Assembly: GCA_964473245.1 (NCBI GenBank)
Contig: CAYYOL010000007.1
Span: 4,733-68,732, forward strand
Origin: CAYZJV01 sp964473245
GTDB lineage: Bacteria > Spirochaetota > Spirochaetia > Sphaerochaetales > Sphaerochaetaceae
DNA: 64,000 nt
Direction of reading: 5' to 3'
Position 1 is the first letter of the stretch. Each line of letters starts with the position of its first letter. The notes under the pieces are model-generated. The model had not been told where the DNA came from. It worked only from the letters and a program-made list of their open reading frames with translations, and searched no databases. Of the stretch, positions 61,056-64,000 are shown piece by piece. Position numbers and translations under genes: made by a program.

Positions 61056-61386
61056 GCATGTACCCCAAATTACCCTCCAATCTAGTAGGTGCGCACCTTT
61101 TTGTCAATTTGGATATGCATAATTTTGTATATTCATAAGAAAAGTATGCAAAATGAGTAGAGGGGCGACTATCGCTCCGACTGAGCACGATCGTGAAAGC
61201 GTTTTGCCGAATTGTAGGTGCTTCGACCATGGTGAGGAGTCCTGTGTTGGAGGTTTCTCCCTTTCACAGAGGGGCAACCCAGACAGTTGGAGCTTCTGTA
61301 ATAGTCATGACCGACACTACAGACTTTTCGAATCTTTCCCCGTTTCAATCTGAGAAGTTATTGACGGTCTTGTGCCAGACCAAAAT
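61056..61386. promoter_or_regulatory. Promoter region of TRAP operon, with palindrome
   Basis: 331 nt without a gene. On the minus strand TTGACA (61107-61102), 17-nt spacer, TAGATT (61084-61079). The spacer holds a perfect 12-bp palindrome AGGTGCGCACCT (61087-61098), a likely operator. Next to the SLC13 3' end lies GGTCT-TGTGCC-AGACC (61366-61381), a short hairpin without a T-run. The rest holds nothing I recognise. Confidence 0.6.
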
Positions 61387-62766
61387 TCAAAGGAGTCCGA
61401 TCAAACGCCACCAGAACGTCTCGACGAACATAGTGAGGAGATAGACCACCCCGATGAACGGCACGCCAAAACGGATGGTCTCTCGCTGCGAGTAGAGGCC
61501 ATTTGACTCTCCATGTCCTACCAGCATGTTCATGTGGTGGAAGGGGAGAATGTAGTGTGTACCAATGACCGTGTAGGTCCACAGCGAGGTCACCAATGGG
61601 CTTATTCCCAAAGGCTGTGTGAAGATGATGAGTGCCGGTACTGCGACACCCATCACAGATAGGACACTTCCCAGTAGCATATGGACTATGATAGTGAATG
61701 TGGTTATCAGTGCTGCGAGCATGAATGGATTGGTTGGCACCTGTTCTGGAAGCAAAACCTGAGCGAGCCATGCGTTCATGCCGGTTTCAGCTCCAACCTT
61801 GCCGATTGCGGTTGCAGCAGTGATGAACAGCAGCACATGCATGGGAACATCGCGCCAGTTCTTCGGTTCAACCACATTTCCCACCACAGGAAGACTCATG
61901 AGCATGGCAAGGAGAAATGTTACCCAGCCGATATCAACTCCATGGATCGTGTCGGTACTCCACAATCCAATGGCAATAGCTAGCCATACAAGGACTCGTT
62001 TCTCTCGCGAAGTGATTCCTCCTAGCTCCTGCAACTTCTCTCGTATCGCATGTGTGTCCACCTCTAAAGGCTTGCTTGGTTTGAACAAGAGGAGAATCAG
62101 TATGCAGGTTGCAATACTGGCGAAGATCATGGGAACTCCCATGACCTTCAACCATTGCATCCATCCCACCGAAACTCCGGCATATTCAATAGCGAGCGGG
62201 TTCGTCACACTTGCTCCGGTCAAGAATATCATGGAGATGGGCACAGAGGATGCGAATACGGTGAAACCGATCTTGATCGCATCGCCTTGTTCCACTTTGG
62301 CCGACTTGATGAGTACCATCATGACCGACATAATGAGAAAAGCTCGTGGCCATGCGTGGGGGATAAGGAGACTCAGGACGAATGTGAGCAGGAAGATTGC
62401 GACGATAAGTGTCTTGAACGATCTGACGAAGCGAAGCATGAAATGGTAGGCAATACGTTCTCCAAGTCCTGAATCGCGAACCGCCGCGGCAATGAGATAG
62501 GCTCCAATCACCAGATACACACTGGATCCGAGCCAGCTTGAAAGCACCACAGCAGGTGTGGATACCTGCAGTATGATAAGAAGAGCGAGGTACAGGCCAG
62601 CGATGTAGCCGCTTTGAGCTACTTGAAAAGCCCAGAAGGTAACCGTCATGAGAGATAGGGCAAGCCCCATCTGACCTGTGTGCTCCAGGCCTTCGAGCGG
62701 CAGGATCATACACAATGCAGCTATACAAACACCGAGCACCAGGCCCCACTTCTTTGCTCGAGACAT
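61387..62766 (-). CDS. SLC13/DASS sodium-dicarboxylate transporter-like
   Basis: 459 residues, about 12 membrane helices. The DASS/CitT-type signature FLTGASVTNPLAIEYAG (S/T-N-P), the second hairpin motif LGSVLSVMGVAVPALIIFTQ, and GTHYILPFHHMNMLVGHGES near the C-terminus support the family. It would import a dicarboxylate, sulfate or related anion with sodium. ATG 62766 has GGAGGTGG upstream. A TTGGCG-17-TACAGT promoter lies just before it (62816-62788, minus). Confidence 0.82.
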   Translation of the reverse strand: MSRAKKWGLVLGVCIAALCMILPLEGLEHTGQMGLALSLMTVTFWAFQVAQSGYIAGLYLALLIILQVSTPAVVLSSWLGSSVYLVIGAYLIAAAVRDSGLGERIAYHFMLRFVRSFKTLIVAIFLLTFVLSLLIPHAWPRAFLIMSVMMVLIKSAKVEQGDAIKIGFTVFASSVPISMIFLTGASVTNPLAIEYAGVSVGWMQWLKVMGVPMIFASIATCILILLLFKPSKPLEVDTHAIREKLQELGGITSREKRVLVWLAIAIGLWSTDTIHGVDIGWVTFLLAMLMSLPVVGNVVEPKNWRDVPMHVLLFITAATAIGKVGAETGMNAWLAQVLLPEQVPTNPFMLAALITTFTIIVHMLLGSVLSVMGVAVPALIIFTQPLGISPLVTSLWTYTVIGTHYILPFHHMNMLVGHGESNGLYSQRETIRFGVPFIGVVYLLTMFVETFWWRLIGLL

Positions 62767-63094
62767 GAACCACCTCCGATTGGCACTACTGTAGCGGGAA
62801 AAATGCATTACGCCAATATGGAGTCGGTTGCATCCAGGTGCTCAGCAGAACGTGGGGGTGCTTGCGTAGCGGAGTTCCGAACTGGATATCGCACTCCTTT
62901 GTAGCAACACCGGGGAGTTTGCAATTCAATATCCACTGGTGATCAGGATACATCGATGCAAAGAGATTGGTTTGCGATTGGATAGAGGCTGAACCCAGAG
63001 CGAAAAAAATGAAATTCTTTCTTGACAACTGAGACTTGTATGATAACCTATGAGTGGTTTTTCTGGGTAGAGCTTATATAGGAGAGTACGCAGC
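62767..63094. promoter_or_regulatory. Divergent region between SLC13 and gntR
   Basis: 328 nt gap. Contains the SLC13 promoter TTGGCG-17-TACAGT (minus, 62816-62788) and, toward gntR, TTGACA (63022-63027) with TAACCT 16 nt further (63044-63049). ACTTGTATGAT (63034-63044) recurs downstream of gntR at 63835. An interrupted inverted repeat TGGATAT...ATATCCA spans about 62892-62938 with inner ACTCC...GGAGT arms. Regulation by the adjacent FCD protein is probable. Confidence 0.45.
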
Positions 63095-63796
63095 ATGAAG
63101 ATTGTAAAACAACAAAAGGTTTCTGCTCAGGTTTATGAGAAGCTGCTTGAACAGGTGAAAAGTCGAAAATGGGCAGAAGGGGAGAAGCTCCCTTCGGAGA
63201 ATGAGTTGAGGCAGGAATTCGGAGTCAGCCGAATCAGCATTCGGGAGGCAATTCAGAAGCTTACTGCCATTGGTATTGTGGAGACACGTCAAGGAGAAGG
63301 CTCCTTCGTCAGGCGCGTGACAGCCGATACCTACAAGGAATTTCTTTTTCCCATGTTCATGATCAGCAAGAATACCCTCCAGGAGATCCTGGAGTATAGA
63401 CTGGTGATGGAAGTTGGCGCGACCGAGATCGCCGCCAAACGGATTACGACAGAAGAGTTGGATGAGCTCGAAGCGATAGTCGAACGAATGGAGCAGAATG
63501 AAGCCGATGTGCATCAGTTTGCGCATGATGACCTGCTGTTCCATATGGCAATCGCAAAGGCTACTAAGAACCATATGCTCATCAATGTATCAAATTTCAT
63601 GCAGGATCTTCTGTCGGTAAGTATGGAGTCGATCGTTACCCATCTAGGAAAGCATGATGGTCGGTATTATCACCGCCTCATCCTAGAGGAGCTCAAGCAG
63701 GGTAAGGTTGAAGAGGCTGTACGAAGCATGCGTGAACATGTAGCACGTACTGTGGACAGAATTTCAGAGTTGGCGGAAAAGAATTTTGATGAGTAG
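63095..63796 (+). CDS. GntR-family regulator, FadR (FCD) subfamily
   Basis: 233 residues. Winged-helix N-terminus (VYEKLLEQVKSRKWAEGEKL, PSENELRQEFGVSRISIREA, GEGSFVRR) and an all-helical FCD domain with the metal-binding His of DLLFHMAIAKATKNHMLINV and a later HxxxxH-like pair. FCD regulators sense organic acids such as lactate, malonate or glycolate. ATG 63095 has GGAGAG upstream. It diverges from the SLC13 transporter and probably controls it or the neighbouring TRAP system; the flanking ACTTGTATGAT repeats are candidate operators. Confidence 0.88.
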   Translation: MKIVKQQKVSAQVYEKLLEQVKSRKWAEGEKLPSENELRQEFGVSRISIREAIQKLTAIGIVETRQGEGSFVRRVTADTYKEFLFPMFMISKNTLQEILEYRLVMEVGATEIAAKRITTEELDELEAIVERMEQNEADVHQFAHDDLLFHMAIAKATKNHMLINVSNFMQDLLSVSMESIVTHLGKHDGRYYHRLILEELKQGKVEEAVRSMREHVARTVDRISELAEKNFDE

Positions 63797-63832
63797 ATGT
63801 GGGATTTTCCCATATCGCATATAGAGTTGGAT

Positions 63833-63858
63833 CTACTTGTATGATGACAAACAAGTAG
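63833..63858. repeat. Inverted repeat, candidate GntR operator
   Basis: CTACTTGT-N10-ACAAGTAG, a perfect 8-10-8 inverted repeat, with TTGT...ACAA nested inside. It shares ACTTGTATGAT with the gntR promoter region at 63034. It probably controls a gene lying beyond the window. Confidence 0.5.
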
Positions 63859-63976
63859 TAGATGGTATGTGGTTATTAACCACAGTTGGCGTATATGGTG
63901 GAGAGATGAAAGGGCTTTTTGTTCGCCCTTCTCTTGTTAGACCAACATATATGACAACAGACAAGTCACTGCGTAA

Positions 63977-63995
63977 TTATGGCAGGTAGCCATAA
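63977..63995. repeat. Hairpin at the window end
   Basis: TTATGGC-AGGTA-GCCATAA: perfect 7-bp arms. AAAAAT follows rather than Ts, so termination on the plus strand is unlikely. It may belong to a promoter or operator of the next gene outside the window. Confidence 0.3.
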
Positions 63996-64000
63996 AAAAT

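Noticed and set aside
1..64000. CRISPR arrays, rRNA and tRNA genes
   Set aside because: I looked for regularly spaced repeats and for tRNA or rRNA sequence and saw none; a tRNA scan would be needed to exclude a missed tRNA.

Overview
The window is 64 kb of bacterial chromosome at roughly 50% GC. It very probably comes from a spirochaete of the Treponema/Spirochaeta/Sphaerochaeta group. The main evidence is the block rpsT - HU - lnt - cinA - rho - rpmE (4701-10498), a gene order I recall from Treponema. Supporting signs are a RicT/PSP1 protein, a TGS-type uridine kinase and a Rho with a long Asn/Gln-rich insert. A tungsten-type aldehyde:ferredoxin oxidoreductase, a molybdenum hydroxylase, TRAP transport and the absence of visible respiratory genes suggest a free-living anaerobe. 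I saw no rRNA, tRNA or CRISPR array.

Layout. 120-3253 (minus): purD, dusB and a TatD nuclease. 3427-10498 (plus): ricT, then the rpsT-to-rpmE core block, ended by a clear intrinsic terminator. 10595-14771 (plus): a degenerate galactokinase-like protein, surE, a YkgJ-like cysteine cluster protein, nifS and nifU. 14781-19224 (minus): an overlapping SCP2-like / two ADH-fold / uridine-kinase-like operon, divergent from an AOR gene (19357-21159). A beta-barrel-like protein follows. 22557-24386: an inverted-repeat-bounded segment with a transposase and a YfcE-type phosphodiesterase. 24441-28120 (plus): a lipase, a YihY protein and two unknowns. 28166-31213 (minus): znuABC-zur with a palindrome over the znuA promoter. 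31315-34553: a Ca2+-type P-ATPase with a small secreted partner, then OsmC. 35399-40159: a signalling cluster of an HD-GYP response regulator, a membrane methyltransferase and a divergent histidine kinase whose C-terminus is an acyl-synthase/GNAT-like domain. 40202-44291: a DUF89 protein, a GntR regulator, a DUF4168 protein and an LtaS-like enzyme. 44294-51444 (minus): xdhABC, gamma-glutamyltransferase and altronate dehydratase. 51583-54008: a GGDEF/EAL protein interrupted by an assembly gap. 54100-57548: MazG-like, PD-(D/E)XK-helicase and HNH endonuclease, a plausible defence module. 57583-63796: Nudix, TAXI-TRAP transporter, SLC13 transporter and an FCD-type GntR regulator.

The most unusual items are three. 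The first is the fusion of a sensor kinase to a FeeM/LuxI-like acyltransferase domain. The second is the MazG / nuclease-helicase / HNH cluster. The third is the ADH-fold pair that has lost its metal ligands next to AOR and an SCP2-like protein. The 100-N gap at 51806-51905 is flanked by identical 55-bp sequences and is almost certainly an unmerged contig overlap. Protein family calls come from reading motifs by eye; no database search was run.
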